Below are positions 32,127-41,770 of a stretch of 64,000 bases of DNA, one piece after another (position 1 is the first letter of the stretch; each line of letters starts with the position of its first letter). Below the pieces are notes generated by a model that was given only the letters and a program-made list of their open reading frames with translations, did no database searches and was not told where the DNA came from. Location of the stretch: NCBI GenBank assembly GCA_964493765.1, contig CAZBPK010000022.1, positions 15,966 through 79,965 of the forward strand, given 5' to 3'. Source of the DNA: CALLMJ01 sp964493765. Lineage in GTDB: Bacteria > Bacteroidota > Bacteroidia > J057 > CALLMJ01. Both the position numbers and the translations under genes were made by a program.

Positions 32127-34763
32127 TTAAGGCTCAGGAACCGTAGTAAAATAAATATTATTATTCCCTAATTGTACTAAATCAAAATCTTCTGCATTTA
32201 CATAACCATCTAAGTTTAGGTCTTCTCTAAGATATTTTCTATCTGGTAATTGGTCCACTTTACTGGATATCACAAAGAAGTCAGAAGCATTCGTTTCATA
32301 ATAATCTAAATTAGGAAAATCCTCGGTTGCATTTCCTAAATATAAAGCATATTGATCAGGACCAGAACTATATTGGTAAGCAGTAGCATCCATGATATTA
32401 GTAATATCCGTAAAATCAATAACCGTAGTTTCAGTGTTATGAGCAAAATTAATTGAACTTGATGTCATAACAGGTAAATGATTTCTGTGTTTAATTACCA
32501 TATAACCTGTTCCTGAATTTCTATGAATGAACCTTAAAAAATTGGAGCCAGAGAGACTCTTAATAGAACCATCTTTCATTAACCAAGCCCATTGAGAATC
32601 CATCACGGTATAGCTAGAAGTGTTATTATTTCTAATTTCCACTTGAATAATATCCACAGCCCCAACAGGAGCCTTATAGGAAGTCTGAATTATGCCAGAA
32701 CCAATCAAAGAGTCTAACATATAAGAAGAACTCAAATAAGTAGTCATTTCTTCTGGTTGAGAAAGTTTTTGAATGATTCTTAAATTATCTATCAAAGGTG
32801 CAGGAATAGTGTTATCCGTAATGTTAGGAGCTCCCCAATTCACCTTATATCCGAAACGTATAGGAGTACTTCCTTTAATAAATCCGGGGAAATTTGTAGA
32901 ATTAAGCTCTAATCTAAATCGTTCCCATCTTCCCTCTGTAGGAGGAGTTGCGGCTAATGCAAGATCATTCCAAGTACCACCACCATTTACAGAATACTGG
33001 AATACCAAATAATTAGAAGCATTCCCAATGTATAAGTATTCAAATTCTACATAATATTTTTCAGAAGCAGAAAAAGAAATAGGTACATCAGCATTCATAG
33101 TTGCGGTTCTATTACCGGAACCGGAATTTGCCCATCGGTTAGTATTACCCAGATTGTTCACACAAGCTAAACCATAAAAAGCAAACCTCCAAGGTCTACT
33201 TGTTACTACTATAGAACTGGAATCCGCTTGTGTCAAAAATTTCATAGCACCTCCTGGAGTATTCCAATCTGCAGGACTAAACGAAGTTTGTTCCCATAGA
33301 ACCTTAGTACTATCCATTAAGGCACCTTGAAGCATAGCATTCAAATTAATTCTACCATCTTTGGCATAGCCTAAGCGTATATAGTATTTGGTGCCTTCTA
33401 AGGCTTCATCTACTTCCACAGTTCCATCAGAAATAATACCCGAATGAGTGAGTGTATAATTTTCATCGGTAGTGTAAGGTCCACTTAGGTTAGTAGAAAA
33501 AGCCACTCTTGTAGAATCTACGTTATACACGTCATCCCCTGCTTTAAAACTAATTTTCGTTTTTTTAGGAAACCCAAAAGTTCCTATATTCTCTGTTCTA
33601 ACTTCCCAGTATCCAAGTGTAGAAACCGAGTCCAAAACATTGGATACAAAAGTGGGAGTATCCTTCTCTCTCCTATATCTAATAGTATAATGTAAATCTC
33701 CATTATCTAAAATAATGGGTCTATAAAGACCTTTGTTTCCTGTTGGGAAAAGTCGGTCAGTGATATTCGCATAATATTTTATAGGTGCATCCACAAAGCC
33801 ATCGTTACTAGCAATAGGATTATTGGAAGTAGTTAGGTTAATGGGAAATCGTTGGGCACTGGTTTTCAAGATACCCTTTGCAAAATGTAGCCTATCAGTA
33901 ATCTTTAAAAAAGAATCTACTAAGACCGTTGTAAGGGGGGAAAATTTATCCACATAAAAAGTTCCAATGGAATTTACAGGAGCCTGAAACGTTTGAGGTT
34001 TATCCCCCCTAAATCTTATGGAATCCGCCGAAGAAGAAAAATAATCGCCTAAGCTCATAAAATCAGAGCCATTATCTAAAATAAAACTCCCTGAACTATA
34101 TATACTAGAAAAATTATTACCCTTGTAATCCGCATTCTTCAAGTATAAAACCGCATTATTGCTTATAGAAAGCGTTGTACTTATATTAGTAATATCCCAA
34201 TCACTTGTAACAATAGCAAAATTGTCTATACCACAGCTGTTTCTTTGAGTAGGAATAACTATGGTTACTATGTCCAGTACAAAACGGAAATAAACATTAG
34301 CCCCAGGTGTAAAACCCGTTAAATCTGTTACAGGAAAACTCACTGTTTTCCACTTCGTAGACATTGGCAAATTGCTTAAAGTATACCAAGTAGAATTATC
34401 ATAACTATATTCAATGAGTAAAGCATCAGCAGAAGGTCTTGCAAGGCTAGCATAATTAAATTTGATTTTGTATCCTGTTGAAGGAATAGTAATAGGGGAA
34501 TTCATACTAATGGTTGTCGTATTAGCTGTAAGACCAATTTCATATAAAGGATTTGAATTACAAGCAGTGCAGCTCACGAGTATACATTTTCCTTCCACAC
34601 CAAAAATAGAATCGTTCCCGAATTCATTAATCCATCGGTTATTCCCAGTAAAAGAAACTGTCCAATCGGTTATATTTTCAAAATCTTCATTGTAAAGGTA
34701 TTGTGCATACAAACCCTTACCTAGAAAAAGAAAAAGCAAAGAAAAGCGTAATATATAAAGCAT
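32127..34763 (-). CDS. large secreted protein with jelly-roll-like domains and a dockerin-like C-terminus
   Basis: A probable exported surface or extracellular protein of about 878 residues; function unknown. From the ATG at 34763 a signal peptide is seen (MLYILRFSLLFLFLGKGLYAQ). Two similar beta-rich domains follow. The first begins YNEDFENITDWTVS, and the second, around residues 500-660, contains WRFAFYG and VEFEYLYIGNASNYLVFQYSVNGGGTWNDLAL. Both resemble MAM/jelly-roll modules seen in Bacteroidota secreted proteins. The C-terminus REDLNLDGYVNAEDFDLV is an EF-hand-like dockerin calcium loop, followed by a short tail, and may act as a sorting or docking segment. The frame upstream to 34808 adds a weak N-terminus and is not preferred. 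It was probably transcribed alone. Confidence 0.7.
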   Translation of the reverse strand: MLYILRFSLLFLFLGKGLYAQYLYNEDFENITDWTVSFTGNNRWINEFGNDSIFGVEGKCILVSCTACNSNPLYEIGLTANTTTISMNSPITIPSTGYKIKFNYASLARPSADALLIEYSYDNSTWYTLSNLPMSTKWKTVSFPVTDLTGFTPGANVYFRFVLDIVTIVIPTQRNSCGIDNFAIVTSDWDITNISTTLSISNNAVLYLKNADYKGNNFSSIYSSGSFILDNGSDFMSLGDYFSSSADSIRFRGDKPQTFQAPVNSIGTFYVDKFSPLTTVLVDSFLKITDRLHFAKGILKTSAQRFPINLTTSNNPIASNDGFVDAPIKYYANITDRLFPTGNKGLYRPIILDNGDLHYTIRYRREKDTPTFVSNVLDSVSTLGYWEVRTENIGTFGFPKKTKISFKAGDDVYNVDSTRVAFSTNLSGPYTTDENYTLTHSGIISDGTVEVDEALEGTKYYIRLGYAKDGRINLNAMLQGALMDSTKVLWEQTSFSPADWNTPGGAMKFLTQADSSSIVVTSRPWRFAFYGLACVNNLGNTNRWANSGSGNRTATMNADVPISFSASEKYYVEFEYLYIGNASNYLVFQYSVNGGGTWNDLALAATPPTEGRWERFRLELNSTNFPGFIKGSTPIRFGYKVNWGAPNITDNTIPAPLIDNLRIIQKLSQPEEMTTYLSSSYMLDSLIGSGIIQTSYKAPVGAVDIIQVEIRNNNTSSYTVMDSQWAWLMKDGSIKSLSGSNFLRFIHRNSGTGYMVIKHRNHLPVMTSSSINFAHNTETTVIDFTDITNIMDATAYQYSSGPDQYALYLGNATEDFPNLDYYETNASDFFVISSKVDQLPDRKYLREDLNLDGYVNAEDFDLVQLGNNNIYFTTVPEP

Positions 34764-34877
34764 AGATTCTTTTTGTTGCAATAATAATAAGAAAATTTGA
34801 ATTTTCAAAATTCTTTATTAAAAAAAGTAAAAATAAAATTTAGCTAGGGACATGAAACTTATTCACAAATTATTATG

Positions 34878-34885
34878 TAATTTTG
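34878..34885 (+). promoter_or_regulatory. -7 promoter box of icmF
   Basis: TAATTTTG, 17 nt upstream of the ATG at 34902. An out-of-frame ATG lies at 34891 between the two. Confidence 0.45.
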
Positions 34886-34901
34886 CAAAAATGAATTCAG
34901 A

Positions 34902-37900
34902 ATGTTAGTTAATACAATACAAACTATTCCTTATAAGTCTTTAAACAAGATTCGAATTGTTACTGCGGCATCTTTATTTGATGGACATGATGCAAGTATC
35001 AACATCATGAGAAGAATTTTGCAAAGTTCTGGTGCTGAAGTAATACATTTAGGTCATAATCGTTCTGTGGCAGAAATTGTAAATTGTGCTATTCAAGAAG
35101 ATGCTCAGGCTATTGCAATTACTTCCTATCAAGGTGGGCATGTAGAATACCTAAAATACATGTATGACCTACTCAAAGAAAAGGGTGCTGGGCATATTAA
35201 GATTTTTGCTGGAGGAGGAGGCACTATCCTGCCATCTGAAATTGAAGAACTTCATCAGTACGGAATTACAAGAATTTATCACCCTGATGATGGTAGAGCA
35301 TTAGGCTTGCAAGGTATGATTAACGACTTACTTCAAAAATCCGATTTTTCTACCATTTCCTCCCTAAACGGTGAATTAAAATCCTTAAAGCCACAAAATA
35401 CCCTTGCGATTGCTAAACTCTTAACTCTAGTAGAAAACCCCAATGAAAATACTCCTCAAATTCTTCAAAATATTGAAAACCAAATTCAAACACAAAATAA
35501 AACTATACCCGTTTTAGGGATTACAGGTACAGGCGGAGCAGGAAAATCTTCTTTAACCGATGAGTTAGTTCGTAGATATTTAAGAAATTATCCCAACAAA
35601 ACTTTAGCCATTATTTCTGTTGACCCCACCAAAAGAAAAACAGGAGGTGCTTTACTTGGGGATAGAATTAGAATGAACGCTATCCATCACCCTAATGTTT
35701 ATATGCGTTCTTTTGCTACCCGAGAAGCCAATTTATCAGTGAATAGGCATATTCAAGATGCCATAAAAGTTTTGAAAGCCGCAGGTTTTGATTTAATTAT
35801 CGTAGAATCAGCAGGTATTGGACAATCGGATTCTCAAATTACTGAGTTTGCTGACGTAGCTTTATACGTTATGACTCCTGAATTTGGTGCCGCTACTCAA
35901 TTAGAAAAAATTGATATGTTGGATTTTGCTGATATCGTTGCTATTAATAAATTTGACAAAAAAGGAGCTTTAGATGCACTTCGTGATGTCAAAAAACAAT
36001 ATCAAAGAAATCATCAATTATTTTCTACTCCCGTAGAGCAGATGCCTGTTTTTGGTACGATGGCTTCTCAATTCAATGACCCCGGTGTCAATCAACTTTT
36101 TGCAAATTTAATCAAAACTATCAACTCCAAATTCAATGTTGATTTCCCTATTACTCAACACATTGAAAATATACTTTCCGAAAAAATTTATATTATCCCA
36201 CCGCATAGAGCAAGATATTTAGCAGAAATTGCCGAAGAATCTGAAAGATATGATGGTCAAGTTCAACAACAGTCTTTTATTGCTTCAAAAGCCTATCAAC
36301 TTTTTGGCACTATTGAATACTTAATGTCTCAAAATATTGAAGCTTCAATCATTGATAAAATTCAAAAAGAATACGAAGAAGTCTATGGCAAACTTACTCA
36401 AGAATCCCGAAAATTACTAGAAACTTGGGAAGAAAGAAAAGCAAGATTCACAAAACCAGAATATTCTTATTTCGTTCGTGGAAAAGAAATTAAAGTAAAA
36501 AATTTCACAGAGTCTTTATCTCACTTACAAATTCCTAAAATTGCTGTACCAAAATTTAAAGACTGGGGCGATATATTACGATGGAATTACCAAGAAAATT
36601 TCCCCGGAGAATTTCCTTATGCAGCAGGGGTATATCCTTACAAACGTACTAATGAAGACCCTACACGCATGTTTGCGGGGGAAGGTGGACCAGAAAGAAC
36701 CAATAAACGATTCCATTATGTCTCTTTAGGAATGCCTGCAAAACGTTTAAGCACAGCGTTTGATTCCGTAACTTTATACGGTGAAAATCCTGATTTCCGC
36801 CCCGATATCTACGGAAAAATTGGAAACTCAGGAGTTTCCATTGCTTGTTTAGACGATGCCAAAAAGTTATATTCAGGATTTGATTTATGTGACCCTGCCA
36901 CTTCCGTTTCTATGACCATCAATGGACCCGCTCCCATGCTCCTTGCCTTCTTTATGAATACCGCTATTGACCAACAATGCGAAAAATATATTAAACAAAA
37001 CGGACTAGAAGAACAAGTTAATAAAAAAATTGCAGAAATTTATTTTGACAAATGGTGCTTTTTGCAGTTTGAGGGTAATGCAGGTGGTAGAGTAGAATGG
37101 AATAAAAAAAACATGAAGCCAGTCGTGCAAGCACCTAAAGCCTCACAATCTTACGGTAATTATGATATTGAAGAGATATCTCCTGAGTTTTGGAAAGCGG
37201 ATATGAACCTAATACATTGGAGAGAACTTAATATCCCTCAATTTATTTACGATTTACTTCCTAAATATCATGGTAAACTCCCCGAAGGAAACAATGGTTT
37301 AGGATTGTTATTACTCGGCGTTACAGGCGACCAAGTTCTCCCCAAAGAAATTTATGACAAAATCAAAGCAGAAGCCATTAGCGTTGTTCGGGGAACCGTC
37401 CAAGCCGATATATTAAAAGAAGACCAAGCGCAAAATACTTGCATTTTTTCTACTGAGTTCGCACTTCGTATGATGGGAGATATCCAAGAATGCTTTATCC
37501 AAAACAAAGTACGTAATTTTTATTCCGTTTCTATATCTGGCTACCATATCGCAGAAGCAGGGGCTAATCCTATTACCCAATTAGCACTCACTCTTTCTAA
37601 TGGATTTACTTTTGTTGAATACTATTTAGCTCGTGGCATGCATATTGATGATTTTGCTCCGAATTTATCCTTTTTCTTTTCTAATGGTATGGACCCAGAA
37701 TATTCCGTAATAGGAAGAGTAGCAAGAAGAATTTGGGCTAAAGCCATGAAAAATAAATACGGCGCCAATGAACGCTCACAAATGTTAAAATACCATATCC
37801 AAACCTCCGGACGCTCCCTCCATGCACAGGAAATCGATTTCAACGATATTCGTACTACTTTACAAGCACTTTATGCTATTTATGATAATTGTAACTCCTT

Positions 37901-38489
37901 ACATACTAATGCTTATGACGAAGCAATCACTACCCCAACCGAAGAGTCCGTTCGTAGAGCCATGGCTATACAATTAATCATCAATAAAGAACTAGGATTA
38001 GCCAAAAATGAAAATCCCCTACAAGGCTCTTTTATTATTGAAGAATTGACCGACCTCGTGGAGGAAGCCGTTTTAATGGAATTTAAACGTATCTCTGAAC
38101 GCGGCGGCGTACTAGGTGCCATGGAAACCATGTATCAACGCAATAAAATTCAAGAAGAATCTTTATATTACGAAACCCTCAAACATACTGGTGAATATCC
38201 TATCATCGGTGTAAATACCTTCCTAAGTAAAAACGGCTCGCCAACTATTATCCCCGCAGAAGTCATTCGTTCTACTGAAGAAGAGAAACTACAACAAATC
38301 CAAAATATTCAAAGACTTCATAATATCATGGAAAAAGAATCCCAAGAAGCACTAAAAAAACTTCAAGAAGTCGCTTTAAAAAATGGTAACATATTTGAAG
38401 AACTCATGGAAACCGCAAAAGTTTGTTCCTTAGGACAAATTTCACAAGCCCTTTATGAAGTAGGCGGGCAATACAGAAGAAATATGTAA
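34902..38489 (+). CDS. icmF: fused isobutyryl-CoA mutase-type enzyme with built-in G-protein chaperone (IcmF)
   Basis: Adenosylcobalamin-dependent acyl-CoA mutase that interconverts isobutyryl-CoA and n-butyryl-CoA (some also act on isovaleryl/pivalyl-CoA). The order of parts is diagnostic. The N-terminal B12 domain has DGHDASINIMRRIL (the His that ligates cobalt). The MeaI-type GTPase has Walker A GTGGAGKSSL near residues 208-217 and NKFD. A linker follows, then the mutase large domain from about 560, with FPYAAGVYPYKRTNEDPTRMFAGEGGPERTN and ISGYHIAEAGANPITQLALTLSNG. Its length, 1195 residues, is longer than most IcmF (about 1090). It is read alone from its own promoter, and PccB at 16391 is metabolically related. 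Methylmalonyl-CoA mutase is less likely because that enzyme is not built in this fused order. Confidence 0.92.
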   Translation: MLVNTIQTIPYKSLNKIRIVTAASLFDGHDASINIMRRILQSSGAEVIHLGHNRSVAEIVNCAIQEDAQAIAITSYQGGHVEYLKYMYDLLKEKGAGHIKIFAGGGGTILPSEIEELHQYGITRIYHPDDGRALGLQGMINDLLQKSDFSTISSLNGELKSLKPQNTLAIAKLLTLVENPNENTPQILQNIENQIQTQNKTIPVLGITGTGGAGKSSLTDELVRRYLRNYPNKTLAIISVDPTKRKTGGALLGDRIRMNAIHHPNVYMRSFATREANLSVNRHIQDAIKVLKAAGFDLIIVESAGIGQSDSQITEFADVALYVMTPEFGAATQLEKIDMLDFADIVAINKFDKKGALDALRDVKKQYQRNHQLFSTPVEQMPVFGTMASQFNDPGVNQLFANLIKTINSKFNVDFPITQHIENILSEKIYIIPPHRARYLAEIAEESERYDGQVQQQSFIASKAYQLFGTIEYLMSQNIEASIIDKIQKEYEEVYGKLTQESRKLLETWEERKARFTKPEYSYFVRGKEIKVKNFTESLSHLQIPKIAVPKFKDWGDILRWNYQENFPGEFPYAAGVYPYKRTNEDPTRMFAGEGGPERTNKRFHYVSLGMPAKRLSTAFDSVTLYGENPDFRPDIYGKIGNSGVSIACLDDAKKLYSGFDLCDPATSVSMTINGPAPMLLAFFMNTAIDQQCEKYIKQNGLEEQVNKKIAEIYFDKWCFLQFEGNAGGRVEWNKKNMKPVVQAPKASQSYGNYDIEEISPEFWKADMNLIHWRELNIPQFIYDLLPKYHGKLPEGNNGLGLLLLGVTGDQVLPKEIYDKIKAEAISVVRGTVQADILKEDQAQNTCIFSTEFALRMMGDIQECFIQNKVRNFYSVSISGYHIAEAGANPITQLALTLSNGFTFVEYYLARGMHIDDFAPNLSFFFSNGMDPEYSVIGRVARRIWAKAMKNKYGANERSQMLKYHIQTSGRSLHAQEIDFNDIRTTLQALYAIYDNCNSLHTNAYDEAITTPTEESVRRAMAIQLIINKELGLAKNENPLQGSFIIEELTDLVEEAVLMEFKRISERGGVLGAMETMYQRNKIQEESLYYETLKHTGEYPIIGVNTFLSKNGSPTIIPAEVIRSTEEEKLQQIQNIQRLHNIMEKESQEALKKLQEVALKNGNIFEELMETAKVCSLGQISQALYEVGGQYRRNM

Positions 38490-38510
38490 GACCTTTCTAC
38501 ACAAAACTCT

Positions 38511-38540
38511 GCCCAAAGTACCAAGATTCTTACTTTGGGC
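38511..38540. terminator. hairpin downstream of icmF
   Basis: GCCCAAAGTA (38511-38520) and TACTTTGGGC (38531-38540) form a perfect 10-bp stem with a 10-nt loop. No long T-run follows, so it may be a weak or Rho-assisted terminator. Confidence 0.55.
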
Positions 38541-38586
38541 ATCTTTAATTCAAAGAATTTGGCTATCATTGCATAAAGTTCGTTAT

Positions 38587-39558
38587 ATGAAAAACTATCT
38601 CAAAACCCTACTATGGATAAGCATTCTTTTACAGACTTCCTATATTTTTGGGCAAGACAAAAATGTACAAGAACTGTATAAGGCAATCCAAGAACTGAAT
38701 AAGGACAAAGTAGAAAAATACGCCAAAAAGATTGGAAACCTCAGCAATTCAAATCTCAATGGAGAACCACCCTTAAATTATTTATTTTATACTTATCGGG
38801 AATATTTTCCAGACAAAGGTATAGAAATCATTGAAATTCTTGTAAAATATGGGGCAAATCCGAATAGTGTATTCTTAGGTGCATACAATACAAAATCATA
38901 TGCATTAGAAAGTGCATGCCATAGTGGAAATCCTCAAGCCGTAAAAAAATTGATAGATTTAGGTGCTAGTGTAAAAAATGGCTATCCTTTGCATATAGCC
39001 GCTATCTGGAGAAGAGAAGAAGTCATTAAACTTTTAGTAGAAGAGTATGGAGTAAATGTAAATTCCGTTGATCAAAAAGGGGATACGCCGCTTATTTGTT
39101 CCGTACTTTATTATGATAAAAGCCAAATTTCCTTACCTATTGTACAATATCTCATTCAAAAAGGTAGTAATAAAAACGCTACAAATTCCAAAGGACAAAC
39201 AGCATTAGATTTAGCCATCAAAAATGATAATTACCCCGTAATCAATTACTTGAAAAGTTTAGGAGTACAACAAAATACTACCTTTAATTATGAAAAAAAT
39301 AACAAAAAACAAAAAACTTGTCCTAGATGCGGAGGAACAGGTAACGAAGAAGAACCGCTCAAAATTTATAGAGATTGTAACTGGTGCCAAGGAAAAGGCT
39401 ATAAAGAAGTAAAAGACCAAGTTGTAGGGGCAAGCCAAATCGTAAAGTTTTATCAAAAAAATCCTTGTGTCAATTGTAAAGGAAGCGGTAAAGTATTTTC
39501 GCATACAGAAATACAAAAATGTATCCAATGTAAAGGAAATCGGTACATAGATGAATGA
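38587..39558 (+). CDS. secreted ankyrin-repeat protein with DnaJ-like zinc-finger tail
   Basis: From the ATG at 38587 (MKNYLKTLLWISILLQTSYIFGQ) there is a signal peptide. Residues about 25-225 contain ankyrin repeats, e.g. YPLHIAAIWRREEVIKLLVEEYGVNVNSVDQKGDTPLICSV and KGQTALDLAIKNDNYPVINYLKSLGV. The last 75 residues have four Cys pairs in DnaJ central-domain style: CPRCGGTG, CNWCQGKG, CVNCKGSG, CIQCKGN, which would bind two zinc ions. The combination of exported ankyrin repeats and a CxxCxGxG zinc finger is unusual. Such a cysteine-rich domain outside the cytoplasm could act in redox or protein-folding tasks, but no function is known to me. Confidence 0.75.
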   Translation: MKNYLKTLLWISILLQTSYIFGQDKNVQELYKAIQELNKDKVEKYAKKIGNLSNSNLNGEPPLNYLFYTYREYFPDKGIEIIEILVKYGANPNSVFLGAYNTKSYALESACHSGNPQAVKKLIDLGASVKNGYPLHIAAIWRREEVIKLLVEEYGVNVNSVDQKGDTPLICSVLYYDKSQISLPIVQYLIQKGSNKNATNSKGQTALDLAIKNDNYPVINYLKSLGVQQNTTFNYEKNNKKQKTCPRCGGTGNEEEPLKIYRDCNWCQGKGYKEVKDQVVGASQIVKFYQKNPCVNCKGSGKVFSHTEIQKCIQCKGNRYIDE

Positions 39559-39652
39559 TGAAGAAACTCGTAGAAAATACTCACTAATGACCTTCGCTCA
39601 ATGTATTCATTACATTAATTCAAAAAATGAGGTTCTTTGTTGTTTTATTTAT

Positions 39653-39660
39653 TATATTTG
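39653..39660 (+). promoter_or_regulatory. -7 promoter box upstream of the first trans-sulfuration gene
   Basis: TATATTTG, 49 nt before the ATG at 39709; a TTTG lies a little upstream at 39636-39639 with short spacing. Confidence 0.4.
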
Positions 39661-39708
39661 CAGAAAAAACTTTTAAAGTAAAAAATTACAATTTTAATTA
39701 CATAAACA

Positions 39709-40950
39709 ATGAAACCCGAAAGTTTAATGATGAGTTACGGCTATAAGCCTGAACTTTCCGAAGGAGCAATAAAATGCCCTATTTTTCAGACCTCTACTTT
39801 TGTATTCAAAAGTGCAGAAGAAGGCAAAGCCTTTTTTGAAGTTGCTTATGGGCTAAGAAACCCCAAAGAAGGCGAAGAATTAGGCTTAATTTATAGCCGA
39901 ATCAACAACCCTGATTTAGAGATTCTAGAAAACCGTTTGACCCTTTGGGACGAAGCCGAAGATGGCGCTGTCTTTGAAAGTGGTATGGCGGCAATTACTA
40001 CTGTTTTATTAGAGTTCTTAAATCCAGGGGATTTGTTACTTATTAGTAGCCCATTGTACGGAGGAAGCGACCATTTTATAAAAAAAGTTTTGCCTAAATT
40101 CGGCATTCAGGTAGCCCAGTTTAGAGCAGGGCAATCCCAAAACGAAATTATGGATATTGTCCAAAAAACAGGTAAAGCCGATAAATTGGCTCTCATTTAT
40201 ATTGAAACTCCCGCCAATCCTACTAATGACCTTATCGATATTGCCGCTAGTAAAGAAATCGCTAAACATTTTTCTACTGCAACGAAAGAAGTATATCTTG
40301 CCGTAGATAACACCTACATGGGACCTATATGGCAACATCCCCTCAAACATGGAGCAGATTTAGTGCTATATTCTGCCACAAAATACATTGGCGGACATAG
40401 TGATGTTATTGCAGGTGCTTGTTTAGGCTCTCAAAAACTCCTTAAAAGAGTAAAAGCCTTACGTACTTTCTTAGGCAATATGGCTAGCCCCCATACAGGT
40501 TGGTTATTGTTAAGAAGCTTAGAAACCCTCAAAGTACGAATGGACGCCCAAGCAAAAAACGCAGAAAAAGTAGCAGAATTCCTCAATCAACACCCCAAAA
40601 TAGAAAAAGTCTATTACCTCGGTAATCTTACATCAGAAAATAACCCCGAGCAATTCCGTATCAAACAAAAGCAATGTATTACTAATGGGGCAATGATTTC
40701 TTTTGATATTAAAGGAACTGAAAAACAAGCGTTTGCATTTCTGAATGCTTTAAAACTGATTAAATTAGCCGTAAGCTTAGGAAGTACGGAAAGTCTTGCG
40801 GAACATCCTGCTACTATGACCCACGCTGACGTAGACCCAGACTTTAAAAAAGAAATTGGTATTACTGAAAAAATGATTCGCCTTTCTGTGGGCATAGAAC
40901 ATTATGAGGACCTTATACAGGATATAGCACAAGCCCTAGAAAAAGTATAA
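39709..40950 (+). CDS. PLP-dependent trans-sulfuration enzyme (cystathionine gamma-synthase family)
   Basis: Cytosolic PLP enzyme of sulfur amino-acid metabolism. Family landmarks: PIFQTSTFVF, the Tyr/Arg phosphate site IYSRINNPDLEILENRL, FESGMAAI, SSPLYGG, the cofactor Asp in LAVDNTYMGP, the Schiff-base Lys in LVLYSATKYIGGHSD, and the C-terminal VSLGSTESLAEHPATMTHADVDP and RLSVGIEHYEDLIQDI. At 413 residues it carries extra sequence at the N-terminus (KPESLMMSYGYKPELSEG, and GLRNPKEGEELG), as in the methionine gamma-lyase-like subgroup of CGS-family proteins. It could be a gamma-lyase, gamma-synthase or O-acetylhomoserine sulfhydrylase; motif reading cannot decide. A paralogue is at 44658 on the other side of the defence island. 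Confidence 0.88.
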   Translation: MKPESLMMSYGYKPELSEGAIKCPIFQTSTFVFKSAEEGKAFFEVAYGLRNPKEGEELGLIYSRINNPDLEILENRLTLWDEAEDGAVFESGMAAITTVLLEFLNPGDLLLISSPLYGGSDHFIKKVLPKFGIQVAQFRAGQSQNEIMDIVQKTGKADKLALIYIETPANPTNDLIDIAASKEIAKHFSTATKEVYLAVDNTYMGPIWQHPLKHGADLVLYSATKYIGGHSDVIAGACLGSQKLLKRVKALRTFLGNMASPHTGWLLLRSLETLKVRMDAQAKNAEKVAEFLNQHPKIEKVYYLGNLTSENNPEQFRIKQKQCITNGAMISFDIKGTEKQAFAFLNALKLIKLAVSLGSTESLAEHPATMTHADVDPDFKKEIGITEKMIRLSVGIEHYEDLIQDIAQALEKV

Positions 40951-41031
40951 TAACTTGGTTCTTATGAACTCATACAACAAAAAAAACCAAGTCTGATACA
41001 AAACTTTGTCAAACCCTATTGAAAAAATGAG

Positions 41032-41039
41032 TATCTTTG
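41032..41039 (+). promoter_or_regulatory. -7 promoter box of the HindIII-like restriction-modification locus
   Basis: TATCTTTG, with TTTG at 41005-41008 about 23 nt upstream as possible -33 box; the ATG follows at 41069. An inverted repeat ACTTGGTT (40953-40960) / AACCAAGT (40985-40992) lies in front. Confidence 0.45.
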
Positions 41040-41068
41040 TACTTGAAACTTGACTTCAACAAACCAAA

Positions 41069-41764
41069 ATGAGCAAAGTAATATCAGACAAGTCTATCAA
41101 AAGACGTGAGTATTGGATTGAAGAAATCCGAAAACTAAGCGGACACTTTGGTAACGATACAGAAAAATTAGAAAAAGAATTAGAAGCTGAAATCAAGAAA
41201 AATGGAGTTTCTTCACTTATTGACCACTTGCGACCTTGCGGAAACATTCCTGAAAGTTACGGACACGACACAAGCGAAGAAAAACTCTATTCAAAATACA
41301 CCGATTGTTTACTTTCATTAGCTTATTCAGCATTAGGACTTAAAAGTTTGGTGCTTAAAGAGCGAGCAGATGCGGCAGACGTTGAAGTTTATGCAAAAGA
41401 TTACAGCTTTGTTGCAGATGCCAAAGCATTCAGATTAAGTAGAACTGCAAAAAATCAAAAGGACTTTAAAGTTCAAGCAATGCACGGCTGGAAACGTGGC
41501 AAACCCTACTCAATGGTGGTTTGCCCGATTTATCATCAAGCAACGACATAAAATGTTTGTGTTTTCACCTACTCAAACCTCGCTTTACTACTTGCATACT
41601 CTGAAAAAGAAGAAGCCCTGACTTTCTTAGCACAAGAACAAGAAAAGATAATGCGAATGAGCCACAAGGAAGCATTGAAAGAGCTTATCAAAGTTCACAA
41701 GATTGAAAGTAGAATTAAAACTATCAGTGCAATTTCAGACAACGGACTGTTTACACTTAAATAA
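41069..41764 (+). pseudogene. HindIII-type type II restriction endonuclease, interrupted by an in-frame stop
   Basis: Residues 112-135 (YSFVADAKAFRLSRTAKNQKDFKV) are strikingly like HindIII endonuclease, which cuts A^AGCTT. The likely catalytic residues Asp104, Asp117 and Lys119 and the Glu before KLYSK are present. The first piece ends at a TAA (41549-41551). The same frame then continues without a shift as NVCVFTYSNLALLLAYSEKEEALTFLAQ... to the TAA at 41762-41764. Compared with HindIII from memory, about 11 residues are missing at the stop (between PTT and ENVLLFSWEHLAILL there), so a small deletion probably made the stop. The total of about 231 codons is also shorter than HindIII (300 residues). 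The methyltransferase gene begins 6 nt later. The nuclease is probably inactive; a recoding event or sequencing error is less likely. Confidence 0.82.
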
Positions 41765-41770
41765 AAGACA

